DNA from: Acanthaster planci
Lineage: Eukaryota; Echinodermata; Asteroidea; Valvatida; Acanthasteridae
DNA: 15,357 bases
Direction of reading: 5' to 3'
Assembly (NCBI RefSeq): GCF_001949145.1
Contig: NW_019091599.1
Span: 62,112 to 77,468, forward strand
Numbering within the stretch: the first letter of the stretch is position 1; each line of letters opens with the position of its first letter. Positions 1 to 7,336 of this stretch are shown piece by piece. Both the position numbers and the translations under genes were made by a program. The notes below the pieces were generated by a model. That model was given only the letters and a program-made list of their open reading frames with translations, did no database searches and was not told the origin of the DNA.

Positions 1-54
1 GGGTCATTTTTGCTTGGTGGAGAGTGCTTTAAATTTGTGTGTGACTTTTGATTC

Positions 55-67
55 TCAAGTTTCTTCT
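55..67 (+). repeat. Left copy of 13-bp direct repeat flanking the PLE
   Basis: TCAAGTTTCTTCT occurs here and again, identically, at 2654-2666, where it directly abuts the outer end of the right terminal inverted repeat. Its position on both sides of the retroelement suggests a target-site duplication. On the left, about 36 bases (68-103) lie between the repeat and the start of the inverted repeat, so the element may carry an extra short tail or filler on that side. A chance match of 13 bases at this exact place is unlikely but not excluded. Confidence 0.55.
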
Positions 68-103
68 TAAGTAAGATTTGAAGCTTTGCATGGTGGGAGT
101 GTT

Positions 104-283
104 AAACAAAAAAGGTTTGTGGGTACACCGTGTGGGAAATATCTCTTTTGTGAAAAGGTGTGGTTCTAAAAAGAACCGGTGAGAGCAGGTCTCGACGTTT
201 CGGCCAGTGTACTCTGGCCTTCCTCAGGAGAGAATGAGCTGGACTCCGGATTAGCTGGCTTAAATAAGCAGCTTAGGGGCGGT
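104..283 (+). repeat. Left terminal inverted repeat of the PLE
   Basis: The reverse complement of 2477-2655 matches this segment over roughly 180 bases at about 90 percent identity by eye, with scattered substitutions and one or two single-base indels. It begins near AACAAAAAAGGTTTG and ends near GCAGCTTAGGGG. It contains the hammerhead-like motif (minus strand) and the true stop of the PLE frame (TAA, 273-275). In element orientation this is the 3' end. Confidence 0.9.
194..227 (-). ncRNA. Hammerhead-ribozyme-like motif, core intact (3' copy, sense)
   Basis: Read on the minus strand, the motif shows CTGAGGA (227-221, fitting the CUGANGA core), one unpaired A, a helix II of GGCCAG paired with CTGGCC around a six-base loop, then GAAAC and GTC (201-194). 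TCTC before the core can pair with GAGA after GTC to form a short helix I. Helix III would be a single C-G pair closing A and U with no loop. In known minimal PLE hammerheads such a stem is thought to need dimers, and ACGT here is self-complementary. The extra A before helix II departs from the textbook core, so cleavage is unproven. It lies in the same orientation as the PLE frame. Confidence 0.65.
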
Positions 284-2453
284 GATGCGTGTGGATGGCT
301 GGGTACTGGAGTGTGAAGGTGTTGGATCCTGTGGTGACCGGTAAAGTGGAAAAGGGTGGGAAAGGGGGGTTAGGCTGGGTAGAGAGGAGGGTTTTGGGTA
401 TAGGAGACCCTACTTCCCGGGGGGGTGGGGGGGGGTGGTATGCTGTAGAGAGTAGGGGACGCCAGATGTCGCTGAGCTTGAAGCCGATGTCTTGGGGAAC
501 GGTGTTGTGACGGAAAATCTATATGGCTTCACGGATTCTTCTTGGCATCCAGTTTTTGATGGGGGCGATCAGTTCTGCGTTGTCCCATTTGATGTTGTGG
601 TCTCTGTCGTGGGCATGCTTGATGATGGCCGACTCGTCGTATTCCCCTCGTCGGCCATGTGCTCTGTGTTCCTTGATGCGGGTCGGGAGGGTCCTTCCTG
701 TTTCCCCGATGTACACCTGACCGCATTCACATGGAATGCGGTAAACACCGGGGCGACTGGTGGAGGGCTGCTTGTCTTTGTAGGAGTGTAGAAACACTTT
801 TATGTTGGTGGCTTGTAGCATACCCCAAAGTTGGTGGGAGACGGGGCCAAGGTACGGGAGGCAAATGGTGGCGACAGGCGGAGTGGCTTCGGGTATAGGA
901 GACCCTAACGCCGGGGAGGGTGGGGTGACTTCGGGTATAGAGGACCCTAACGTCTTGGGGGGAGGCTTGGTGACATTGATGCGTTGGTAGCCGTTGAGGT
1001 GGTGGGCTGTTTTGATGTGTTGGAGTTCCTGGTACAAGTTGTCTTGGTTGCAGATCTTGAAGGCTTGCCGTACAAGGGTGCTGTTGACTGATGACTTGAT
1101 GGCTGGGTGGTGGAATGACCTGTGGTGAAGGTACCGGTCTGTGTGGGTTGGCTTGCAGTGGACGCGGTGGTCGAGGGTGCCATCTGCGTGTCTTGTAAGG
1201 TGGACGTCGAGGAAGGAAGGTTGGCCTTCTTCCTCCTGCTCCATGGTGAACTTGATGGTGGGATGCTGTTGGTTGAGGTACCCCAAGAAGTCTTGAAGTG
1301 CATCTTGGCTGTGGGGCCAGATCACAAAGGTGTCATCTACATAGCATAGCCACAGGGTGGGTTTACGGTCAGCGGTGAGAAGAGAAGATGATTCGAATTC
1401 CTCCATGAAGATGTTGCCGAGGACTGGGGATATAGGAGATCTCCTGTCGTCTGTTCGTAGAACTGGCCTTGAACCTGGAAATAGCTGCATGATACACAGA
1501 GCCGGATGAGGTTGGTGATCTGGCTGGGTGAGAGGGCAGTGCGGTCAGCGAGGGAAGGGTCACTGGACAGGCGGTCTTCAGTGATTTTGCATGCCTCTGA
1601 GGTGGGAACGTTGGTGAACAGTGACACCAACGCGAAGCTCACCATGATATCACTGGGCTGGAGTGTAAGGCCCCTGATGAGTTCCACAAACTTTGTCAAG
1701 TTGGCAATGTGGTGAGGTATGTTGCCCACCAGGAGTTGGAGGAGGCTGGCTAGGAATGTGGCCGTCTCGTAGGTGGGTGAGCCCCTAGATGACACTACGG
1801 GCCGAAATGGAATATCTCCTTTATGAATCTTTGGTTCGCCAAAGAATCTGGGGCAGGAAGAGGCTGTTTGGGCGGAGGCGGCGGTATAACTCTTGGGGAA
1901 TGGCTTCTGACTGGTGGAGGGCGAGGAGTTTGCTGGTGATGCGTCTTTCAATGGCTTGAGTGGGGTCTTTGTGGAGAGGTTTGTAGGTTCGGGATTCCAG
2001 GATGTCTTGAACCTTGCTGGCATAAGTTGTGCGGTCCATGACAATGGTAGCGTTGCCCTTGTCGGCTGTGAGGACGTGGATGCTCTTGTCACTGCGAAGG
2101 TCTTGGAGGGCTTGGGTCCCTTCTTTGGATAGGTTCGGCTTGGGGGGCTTGGCTCGTTGAAGGGCTTGGTAGATCTTGATCCGGAGGTCATTAGCGTCAG
2201 GCTTGTTGAGTCTGCGTAGGGCTGGTTCAGTGGCTTGGATGATCTTGGCCGATGGGATGGAGCGGGGAGGAGTGGCAAAGTTCATGCCTAGGGACAGGAC
2301 GTTGGTTTCTGTAGGTGAAAGGGTGTGCTGGCTTAGGTTGACGACTGTGTGTTTGTGGAACTCAACTCGATTACGGAGTTGGCGAGGTAGTGGTGGGGAG
2401 GTGGGGTGCCCTTTGGATATAGAATATCCTCCGGGCTGGGGTAGGTTTTTGGA
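273..2453 (-). pseudogene. PLE reverse transcriptase / GIY-YIG endonuclease, broken by two frameshifts and a stop
   Basis: The reading frame runs from about 2453 (no clear ATG until 2285) to TAA at 273-275, about 727 codons. Codons from 2453 to ~1850 share one frame, ~1850 to ~1440 use a second, and ~1440 to 273 return to the first. The RT shows FGEPKIHKG and RPVVSSRGSPTYE, then SPVLGNIFMEEFE and the catalytic YVDD (1343-1332). The C-terminal GIY-YIG domain has GVY and YIG (residues 248-250 and 260-262 of the 519-1490 segment), Arg271, Glu274-His275 and Cys254/Cys256 with His292/294/298, fitting the PLE Cys-His finger. A TAG at 519-521 interrupts it just after the REAI motif; the frame continues beyond with TVPQDIGFKLSDIW, typical of the family C-terminus. 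The expected AMG just before SP(I)SP is missing at ~1440. RT and endonuclease would act together to insert the element. Confidence 0.92.
891..952 (-). repeat. In-frame tandem repeat (42-bp period) between RT and endonuclease
   Basis: GGGTATAGGAGACCCTAACG (from 891) recurs 42 bases on as GGGTATAGAGGACCCTAACG (from 933). On the minus strand the two units encode LGSSIPEVTPP and LGSPIPEATPP, a proline-rich linker between RT and GIY-YIG domains. A third occurrence (GGGTATAGGAGACCCTA, from 396) lies in the C-terminal tail of the same frame. No function is recognised. Confidence 0.75.
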
Positions 2454-2476
2454 CAGTCAGTGGAACTTCTTGAGTT

Positions 2477-2655
2477 GCCACCCCTAAGCTGCTTATTTAA
2501 GTCAGCTTATCCGGAGTCTAGCTCATTCTCTCCTGGGGAAGGCCAGAGTACACTGGCCGAAACGTCGAGACCTGCTCTCACCGGTTCTTTTAGAACCACA
2601 CCTCTTCATGAAAGAGATATTTCCCACATGGTGTACCTGCAAACCTTTTTTGTTC
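2477..2655 (-). repeat. Right terminal inverted repeat of the PLE
   Basis: This is the inverted partner of 104-283. It starts with CCCCTAAGCTGCTTATTTAA and ends at the TTTTTTGTT next to the flanking 13-bp direct repeat. In element orientation it is the 5' end and lies just upstream of the start of the PLE frame. Differences from the left copy include a change inside the hammerhead core. Confidence 0.9.
2533..2566 (+). ncRNA. Hammerhead-ribozyme-like motif, core mutated (5' copy, antisense)
   Basis: This is the same structure as the left copy: helix II GGCCAG/CTGGCC, GAAAC and GTC are all present. However, the core reads CTGGGGA instead of CTGANGA. The conserved A (position A6 of the hammerhead core) is G, which should abolish or strongly reduce cleavage. 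Because the terminal repeats are inverted, this copy is antisense to the PLE coding strand. Confidence 0.55.
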
Positions 2656-2666
2656 AAGTTTCTTCT
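2654..2666 (+). repeat. Right copy of 13-bp direct repeat flanking the PLE
   Basis: TCAAGTTTCTTCT is identical to 55-67 and immediately adjoins the outer end of the right inverted repeat. It is the candidate target-site duplication; see the left copy. Confidence 0.55.
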
Positions 2667-3006
2667 GCTGTCCAGTGTATGTTTGGACAGGAGGAATCTT
2701 CACAGAGACTCACAGAACTGATTTGGGCCCTACATAGTTGCACTGTATGTCTTATAGCTGTCATCCATTTGCACAGAAATTTTGAGGACAACATTTAAAT
2801 TTCCAGGGGAGAGTGTAGATGCATAGATTAGGCCCCCTATTTTTTCTTGATAAGCAACTGTTTATTGCAGTCCCAGTACCATGTAACTGTTTCATGTGAA
2901 ACACATGTTACGACAGGGAATGGTTGAAGGACTACATGGTGAAAGTGATGTAGCTTCTTGTGGGCAACTGAAGGGTTGTGTCTGGGCCCTTGTTCTGGGG
3001 TTATTT
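2667..3006. other. Unassigned DNA with two short palindromes
   Basis: No gene or known element is recognised here. Two hairpin-forming sequences are visible: CTGTCCA/TGGACAG around nine bases (2668-2690), and a nested imperfect palindrome at 2883-2911, listed separately. Confidence 0.6.
2883..2911. repeat. Nested imperfect palindrome
   Basis: GTAAC, TGTTTCA, TG, TGAAACA, CAT, GTTAC: twelve base pairs in two stems (5 and 7 bp) separated by a three-base bulge, with a two-base turn. It may be the centre of an eroded inverted-repeat element or simply a chance hairpin. No flanking inverted repeat was found. Confidence 0.5.
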
Positions 3007-3091
3007 TGACTCCATGCTTTGATCAGTGACCATGTGAACATTGATTCCGACACTATTAGCCAGTGTCCACTTTACTATGTCCTTTTTACAG
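3007..3091 (+). repeat. Dispersed repeat, copy A
   Basis: This segment begins TGACTCCATGCTTTGA and ends TTTTTACAG, and matches 4185-4270 with roughly 80 percent identity by eye over the whole length, including CAGTGTCCACTTT. About 60 bases further on, ACACTTGTGGGTT (~3152) also has a counterpart (~4380), so the repeat unit may be longer with indels. The two copies lie in the same orientation about 1.18 kb apart. The family is not recognised. Confidence 0.75.
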
Positions 3092-3549
3092 GTATGTAGC
3101 ATCTATTTGTTATCACTATTTCAGAAATTATGTACGGAAATGAGTTTGAGGACACTTGTGGGTTAATTAACTCTAAGGTCACAGGGAAGTTTGAGCAAGT
3201 TTTCTCTTGACAGCTTGAGCCCCTATCATTCAAAGGAGAGCACAAAACAGAGCCTTCTGTATTTAAAAGTCTCTGTTGGCAAATTCACTTTCGCATGCAA
3301 TAGTTCTTCTTGGCCCTCTTTTGGCTAAGTAAGGCTGACAAGCTCATGATGCCCTAGCTCTCCACCAAACTTTTACCAGCTGAATATGCTGTGTACACTT
3401 TGTGCATGTACTGGGAATACATGTAGTTTATGATATTATGTGGATTTGTTACTTTATTGTCTCCACTGCACTGTTACTGTTCACCTTGCCTTTGATGAAT
3501 TCTAGAGTTCCGAAATAGTTCATATTTTAAACTGTAAATTTTGGAGGGG
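3092..3549. other. Unassigned AT-rich DNA
   Basis: Apart from the possible continuation of repeat copy A to about 3165, no coding region or known element is recognised. Confidence 0.55.
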
Positions 3550-3553
3550 TTAG

Positions 3554-3680
3554 CCACTTGCAGCCAAGGAGAACGGTTTCGGGTACATTTTGAATTTGTG
3601 AAGATTTTTGAAAACTGAAAATATTGAAAAATTGCCCGGCATTAGACACTGCATTTCCAAAGGCACTTCGCAGCAAGTGG
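3554..3680 (-). mobile_element. 127-bp MITE with TTAA-type target site (piggyBac-like)
   Basis: The segment is bounded by TTAG (3550-3553, probably a mutated TTAA) and TTAA (3681-3684). Its ends are inverted: CCACTTGCAGCCAAGG on the plus strand at the left and CCACTTGCTGCGAAGT on the minus strand at the right. TTAA duplication plus ends starting with CC fits piggyBac-superfamily non-autonomous elements. The interior, read on the minus strand, matches the sequence starting at 15236, including GCCGGGCA, a T-rich stretch and TTCAAAAATC. Two short minus-strand open frames across it look like chance. It has no coding capacity, so it would depend on a transposase elsewhere. Confidence 0.75.
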
Positions 3681-3684
3681 TTAA

Positions 3685-4184
3685 AATCAGCCAGCACAGG
3701 TACTCTATCCCACATTGGTTTCTTAGTTCAAGAGCCATGAAGCAAGTTTCCATGCACAGTGTGTGTACAGCATGGCCAGAGTAACTCAAGCATAACCAAA
3801 CAGAGGTAAGCCAGGGTCTGATAAGGCCTAGTTTATTGGAGAGTCTCAACAACTCCTTTGTTAAGTATGGCAACCCATGTTGGAATCAATTTTTGACTTT
3901 GAGGGTTTTCATTTAAGTAAATTTTACTCCATGATCAATATCCAAAATGTTTTGGCTTTGAAATTAGTAACCTTATAATACAGACCAGAATTACACACTT
4001 GAGGATTTTTATCAATATTTCCAAGTTTTCTCATGTATATTTTAATGTTCACGCTGCTGAATGATTATTTCACTTTAAGCTAAGTTATGGTGTTTCCCAA
4101 CACAACCAACTTGTTTGTTTATAATTTCGTGTTTGGATTTTTATAATTCTTGTCAGTTAACCAAAACTGTCTGTGGGTCATTTA
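3685..4184. other. Unassigned AT-rich DNA
   Basis: No gene, RNA or element is recognised in this stretch. It lies between the MITE and repeat copy B. Confidence 0.55.
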
Positions 4185-4270
4185 TGACTCCATGCTTTGA
4201 CCTCTGAGCACGTGGACATTGACTCCTACACCACTCTACCAGTGTCCACTTTGCTGTGTCCATTTTACAG
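4185..4270 (+). repeat. Dispersed repeat, copy B
   Basis: This is the partner of 3007-3091: it shares the exact 16-base start TGACTCCATGCTTTGA, a central CCAGTGTCCACTTT and the terminal TTTTACAG. Homology resumes at about 4380 (ACACTTGTGGGTTT). The TTTTACAG end resembles a splice acceptor, but no coding sequence follows. Confidence 0.75.
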
Positions 4271-5045
4271 TGGTCATCACTTTTAATGGGCATCTCGAAG
4301 TAGTAATTTTCTTGCTACCTGGGGTGCAACACTTGTTTCCAAAACTGTGTGAGCATGGTGAGTGCCATATTTAAGAGTACACTTGTGGGTTTGACATAAG
4401 CATGCATGTGAATAAACCATGTACATGTACTTTGCATTGTATAAAAGAGTGTAAAAGTTTGCACAAAAATCTTCCAGTCTTTTTTTCCTCTAAGAACTTC
4501 ATTTCAAGTTGCTATTAATTGGTAATGTTTCAGATATCGTGGTGTATCCAAAATCACTAAAACAAGGCGTAGAGCTAAAAAAAAAAAGCATTGCACTATG
4601 CAAGAAAGTGAAACATCATCTGCCACACAGGAGATGGAAGATTCTCCATAGCAGTTATGCCAAATTACAACAACTTTCTCAGTTGAGCAACAAAGTATAC
4701 ACATTCTTCCAAAGCAATGCATCATATGCTGTACACCAAAGTGGAGCGGACTGATCATCTGGCAACCAGAAATTAGAACATCTTACTGACTGCTGGTATG
4801 AAGCAGGCAAAGTGACTTTTTTCATAAAGAGACAATTTTTTGAAAACAAAAACTGCATAACTCTACTTTTTGTATGTACACGTATGTATCTGCTCAGCAG
4901 TATATGCAGAATATTGATTTTTTCCCACATACCTCTGCCTCAATGCATGCTTATTTTTATTGCAACAATGATGGACCTCTTTAAAAAAGTATGACTGCAT
5001 TTTTATTTAGATACGTGTATGAATTTGTTGTTTTGGCTGTTACAG
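4271..5045. other. Unassigned DNA; only small unsupported reading frames
   Basis: An 81-codon plus-strand frame (4509-4754) and overlapping minus-strand frames exist, but none carries a recognisable motif and they cross A-runs and low-complexity sequence. From about 4536 another frame reads a basic stretch (RYRGVSKITKTRRRAKKKK) directly after a TTTCAG, as an exon might, and ends at TAG near 4650. This is noted only as a possibility. Confidence 0.45.
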
Positions 5046-5173
5046 GTGGACTACTGTGAAAAGCATGCAGCAGAGACCCCGGGTGACCAAAAGATATAGA
5101 ACGGCACCAGAGGCAAGGATATGGTGGCAACAGAAGTTCAGTACCATAACTCATACCACAAACAATACATTTT
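5046..5173 (+). other. Exon-like island (acceptor and donor signals, one open frame)
   Basis: A pyrimidine-rich stretch ending in GGCTGTTACAG precedes 5046, and GTGAGT follows at 5174. The 128 bases between are GC-richer than their surroundings and open in only one forward frame, starting WTTVKSMQQRPRVTKRY. The product is basic and matches no family recognised here. It could be an internal exon of a host gene, an exonised repeat or coincidence; no partner exon was established. Confidence 0.25.
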
Positions 5174-6178
5174 GTGAGTATCACTGTTTTATTGCTGTTA
5201 ATTTTTTATTCTACTAAGTCATTAGAACTGTGGGAAAGTGTTGCTGAGTAATACCTACAGTTCACTTTTCATCATACTTTCACTTCTGCTATGGTTTCTG
5301 TACGTGTATGTGTGTTTAAGTAAATCTTTCCCCCATTAAGGGGACTATTATTTCCTTTTAAAGTTCTTGGAAATGCATTTTGTTCCTAAAACATGATGGG
5401 TTCCGACAATAGCTACATCTTAACAAGGGTGGTTCCCATAATATGCGACTAGATTGTTTTGTGTTATGAATTTTTTTGTGATTGTGGGTGTATGTGTATG
5501 TCACCGCATTAAGGGACAATTTCTTTTGGACTGAGTTATTTGGACATTTTTCTGTCCCCATAATGTTTCTTGTCCTCACAAAATACGTGAAATATTGTGT
5601 TTGTCCCTACAACCACAGAATGAGAAGCGATTTGTGTGGGAGAGGCTCTCTATGTTTTTCTATGTCTGATCAACTTTCTGATTCTAGTGGTTTTAGGTGT
5701 TGTATACCAAGGCAGAACTATCAACCGCCACAGCCTCTACCACTTTAGCTCTTACCATCAGTACATACTACATTCTGTCAAAAAGACATTGATGGTGCCA
5801 TTATTTCCAGAATGGGAGTTGTGAGAATGACCAAACTTCAGCAGTTGCTCTTATGGGCCTTCAAAGACAATCCTTCCCCAGCTTGGACCTCCAACCAGAC
5901 ACTCTTAAAGAGGAAACTGTCGTCAGATTACCACCAGCTTTGATTTGTCCAGTCATCTAGAAGGAATGTTAGCACATTTGTGTTCTGTGAAGAAACTGGG
6001 AAATAGGAAACAGATAGATGGGAGCCCAGTTTAACATCAAGCACGAGCGCTGATTCAAATAATCTGCGACAATATGTGCTATGCACCATTTGGTCTAAAG
6101 AGGGCACTATACTCTGCATCAAGGTGAAACATGGCTGCTTCCACAAAGTGCTGAACTTGCATGAATACTTGTGAAACT
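5174..6178. other. Unassigned DNA with a short repeated motif
   Basis: No coding region is recognised. CCCCCATTAAGGGGAC (5330-5345) and ACCGCATTAAGGGACA (5503-5518) are related direct repeats about 170 bases apart, each followed by a T-rich segment. The open frames here (for example minus strand 5928-6212) show no motif. Confidence 0.5.
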
Positions 6179-6194
6179 CATCTGTATCTGTATG
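6179..6194 (-). repeat. Short tandem 3' tail of the LINE (ATACAG units)
   Basis: The minus strand reads CATACAGATACAGATG, about two and a half copies of ATACAG, directly after the LINE 3' untranslated region. This marks the 3' end of the insertion. Confidence 0.65.
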
Positions 6195-6288
6195 GTGTAG
6201 TCGGCAGAGCATCCAGGGGACACATCACACCAACTGTATTAGGTTTACGCCTCGCGTGGAGAGATTGACGTGAATTTAAAATAACCCA

Positions 6289-7112
6289 TCAAGGAAAATA
6301 GTGCCCAACTGCCTCCTTGAATGCTGACACAGATGTTGCATTGACCACAGATTGTGAAGCATGTTGTTCTGGGGAAGAAGGTATTGTCAAAAACCTTGGT
6401 ATGAGAATGGATTTGCAATTTTTTTTGGGTTTGACCCTGGGAGATTCTAACACTTGGAGTGAGGATACCATCAGACTGAACATCGACCAACTTATTATCT
6501 CGAACATCATGGACGACCTGTTGGTTTTACATCGTATCTCAAGGGATGACCAGCCAAGTTCCTTGAGTATGTTCATCACGGTGCCAGGTGCTTTATTATA
6601 GTTGTTGGAAATTAATCTAGCAGCTTTTCTTTGGATCTGTTGGAGACACCAAATGTCAGACGCCATGTTGGGATCTCAGGCAGATGATGAATATTCCAGC
6701 AATGGTCGAACCAATGTGCTTCTTTGACTTTTGGAGTACAGCTCCACAGGTTCCTCTGCAGAATATGTAATACTCTCTGAGCTTTCTTGCAGGTTTCAGG
6801 TATATGTTTCCTCCATGAAAAATAATTAGTAATGTGAATCCCAGGATATTTTAGACTGTTCACACTACTTAAGTTTTCACCGCAAAAATTATTGATGGTT
6901 TTGATTGGTGCCCTGATGCCTATGGAGATGGTATAACATTTGAATGGATTGAACTTCATTCCCTAGCTTGTTTGCAACCTTTCTAGTTGGTGAAGGTCTT
7001 GTTGTAATTGGACCTCGTCCATGCTATACAGAAGACAGTCGTCAGCAATGAGGTGAATGCTAAAGTAAGATTATCTGATAGATTGTTTATGTACAGTAAG
7101 AATAACAACGGG
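6289..7112 (-). pseudogene. LINE reverse transcriptase C-terminal part, multiply frameshifted
   Basis: In order on the minus strand: PLLFLLYINNLSDNL (7112 down to ~7070), a frame change, then IADDCLLY with the catalytic Asp pair (7049-7038), a stop replacing the usual Trp just before MKFNPFKCY (6959), and SVNSLKYPGIHIT followed by SWRKHI. A frame change near 6660-6700 leads to LQQIQRKAARLISNNY and ILKELGWSSLEIR. A further shift follows near 6500 and the frame returns near 6370 to end VNATSVSAFKEAVGHYFP at 6289. At least four lesions are visible. In an intact element this protein reverse-transcribes the LINE RNA at the nicked target. Here it is a fossil with no coding capacity. Confidence 0.88.
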
Positions 7113-7336
7113 CAAATCACTCATGTCATTATTTGTCATACCTACGCTGAAACAAGGCAGTGGGGTAAGCATCATGAACATTCATAGAAGCTTCTGTAAC
7201 TAATGTTTGCCTGATGTTGACAAAATTTCAGGTCTAAATGGCATAATATTTGGCTGTTTTCTGTCGAGCATGTGATTGATTTTACTGCATTGTGTTACTC
7301 ATACTGTACACACGGACATACATAACGTAACATAGG
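7113..7336. other. Junction between LINE and gypsy fragments, unassigned
   Basis: No motif is recognised. It may hold eroded upstream parts of either neighbouring element; the two elements point in opposite directions from here. Confidence 0.5.

Larger units (their letters stand above)
104..2655 (-). mobile_element. Penelope-like retroelement (PLE), nearly full length, inactive
   Basis: The element consists of two inverted ~180-bp ends (104-283 and 2477-2655) enclosing one minus-strand reading frame of about 2.2 kb. That frame encodes a reverse transcriptase followed by a GIY-YIG endonuclease, the domain order that defines endonuclease-bearing Penelope-like elements. Both ends contain a hammerhead-ribozyme-like motif; hammerheads are known from the terminal repeats of PLEs. 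A 13-bp direct repeat flanks the whole unit. The frame has two frameshifts and a nonsense codon, so this copy cannot make its protein. The inverted rather than direct arrangement of the ends is seen directly. Its mechanistic origin, for example a partial second copy in reverse orientation, is inference. Confidence 0.93.
6179..7112 (-). mobile_element. LINE (non-LTR) retrotransposon, 5'-truncated 3' end
   Basis: On the minus strand, the RT palm, thumb and C-terminal region is followed by a short 3' untranslated region ending in CATACAGATACAGATG (6194-6179). Many LINEs end in short tandem repeats of this type. No N-terminal endonuclease domain is present in the window, and recognisable homology stops at about 7112, just before the expected GPLL motif. 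This fits the common 5' truncation. The motif style (PLLFLLYI, then ADD, then MKFNP) points to the Jockey/CR1 group; the exact clade is not determined. Confidence 0.85.

Noticed and set aside
1122-2132. Plus-strand open frames within the PLE (for example 1122-1349 and 1914-2132)
   Set aside because: They are shadows of the minus-strand PLE frame, which carries the recognisable RT and endonuclease motifs.
3527-3873. Two minus-strand frames of 62 and 107 codons
   Set aside because: They run through the 127-bp MITE and have no domain motif, so chance is the better explanation.
4509-4754. 81-codon plus-strand frame starting MLLIGNVSD
   Set aside because: No recognised motif, an A-run inside it, and an equally long frame on the other strand.
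5928-6212. 94-codon minus-strand frame overlapping the LINE 3' end
   Set aside because: It starts in the LINE 3' untranslated region and has no motif; probably chance read-through.
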